Assembly: GCA_002425405.1 (NCBI GenBank)
Contig: DIME01000067.1
Span: 577-14,947 of the forward strand
DNA: 14,371 nucleotides
Origin: Candidatus Accumulibacter vicinus
GTDB lineage: Bacteria; Pseudomonadota; Gammaproteobacteria; Burkholderiales; Rhodocyclaceae
Direction of reading: 5' to 3'
The position numbers and the translations under genes are program-made. This document shows, piece after piece, positions 14,171-14,371 of the stretch (position 1 is the first letter of the stretch; every line of letters starts with the position of its first letter). The notes beneath the pieces are model-generated. The model searched no databases. It was not told the DNA's origin and saw nothing but the letters and a program-made list of their open reading frames with translations.

Positions 14171-14371
14171 CGTCAGTTCGGGATAAAGAAGCCAAAAATT
14201 GTGAAGGATCTCGGCATCGACTTCGTGACCCAGGTCAGGAAAAACAGGAAGCCCGTCGCTCTCGATCCCTTCGACCAAGCGATGCTACGGCAACGATTCC
14301 TCGTCGAAACCGTCATCGACGAACTGAAAAACCTCTGTCAGATCGAGCACCCCCGCCATCGCTCGCCCATC
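14171..14371 (+). pseudogene. IS982-family transposase, C-terminal part, partial at window edge
   Basis: The 67 visible codons read DLGIDFVTQVRKNRKPVALD, then FDQAMLRQRFLVETVIDELK and NLCQIEHPRHRSPI. This matches the C-terminal DDE region of IS982-family transposases, including the catalytic-Glu segment (LVETVIDELK) and the QIEHxRHRS motif. No start or N-terminal two-thirds is present, because the sequence joins the IS91 fragment at about 14168-14175. It is in frame with the IS91 fragment but separated by its TAA. It continues off the right edge, so whether the 3' end is whole is unknown. Confidence 0.8.

Larger units (their letters stand above)
13414..14371 (+). mobile_element. Composite of insertion-sequence remnants (IS91 unit interrupted by IS982 fragment)
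   Basis: A decayed tyrosine-recombinase/IS91-transposase pair is followed by part of an IS982 element. The left junction falls at the stop codon of the SnoaL-like gene and removes that cassette's expected attC site. I could not identify terminal inverted repeats, an IS91 origin or terminator, or a target-site duplication within the window. Confidence 0.65.

Noticed and set aside
1..14371. CRISPR arrays, tRNA or rRNA genes
   Set aside because: No short regularly spaced palindromic repeats and no tRNA- or rRNA-like conserved segments were seen; the only regular repeats are protein-coding.

Overview
The window is GC-rich chromosomal DNA, most likely from a proteobacterium and probably a betaproteobacterium of Rhodocyclales type. 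That guess rests on codon use, the LGGEP signature in both HAMP domains, the sensory gene set and the IS91/IS982-type remnants. Nothing in the window fixes the genus.

Left part (1-2026, minus strand): the 5' part of a gene for a large tandem-95-repeat (VCBS/cadherin-like) surface or secreted protein, running off the left edge. It has an AT-rich leader and a near-consensus sigma70-type promoter. From 2027 to 2715 there is no convincing gene, only a short scrap resembling the C-terminus of an IS91-type transposase.

Central part (2716-9938, plus strand): a tight three-gene signalling operon. It encodes a membrane hybrid histidine kinase (four-helix sensor, HAMP, GAF, glutamine-rich coiled coil, HisKA, HATPase, REC, degenerate REC, REC), a CheB-CheR fusion with a STAS-like N-terminus, and a soluble REC-HisKA-HATPase-REC kinase. 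A methyl-accepting chemotaxis protein is encoded convergently on the minus strand (9946-11559). No CheA, CheW or CheY gene is present. The set therefore looks like a phosphorelay with its own methylation/demethylation enzyme, whose substrate could be the neighbouring chemoreceptor, the first kinase, or both.

The adhesin gene and the chemoreceptor gene, about 10 kb apart, share a promoter module of roughly 85-95 bp. Both copies have TTGACG, an 18-bp spacer and TATACT, with the palindrome CCTTGATCAAGG (one mismatch in one copy) inside the spacer. This predicts common control of attachment and sensing.

Right part (11872-14371): accessory DNA. Two attC-like integron recombination sites (12472-12516 and 12867-12921) bound a cassette of about 405 bp with no convincing gene. 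They are flanked by a DUF1877/YfbM-like gene (minus) and a SnoaL/NTF2-like gene (plus). No integron integrase is visible, so this is an integrase-less attC cluster as far as the window shows. It is followed by a decayed IS91-associated unit: a 5'-truncated and frameshifted tyrosine recombinase, then a truncated IS91-type transposase that is interrupted at about 14168 by the 3' part of an IS982-type transposase running off the right edge.
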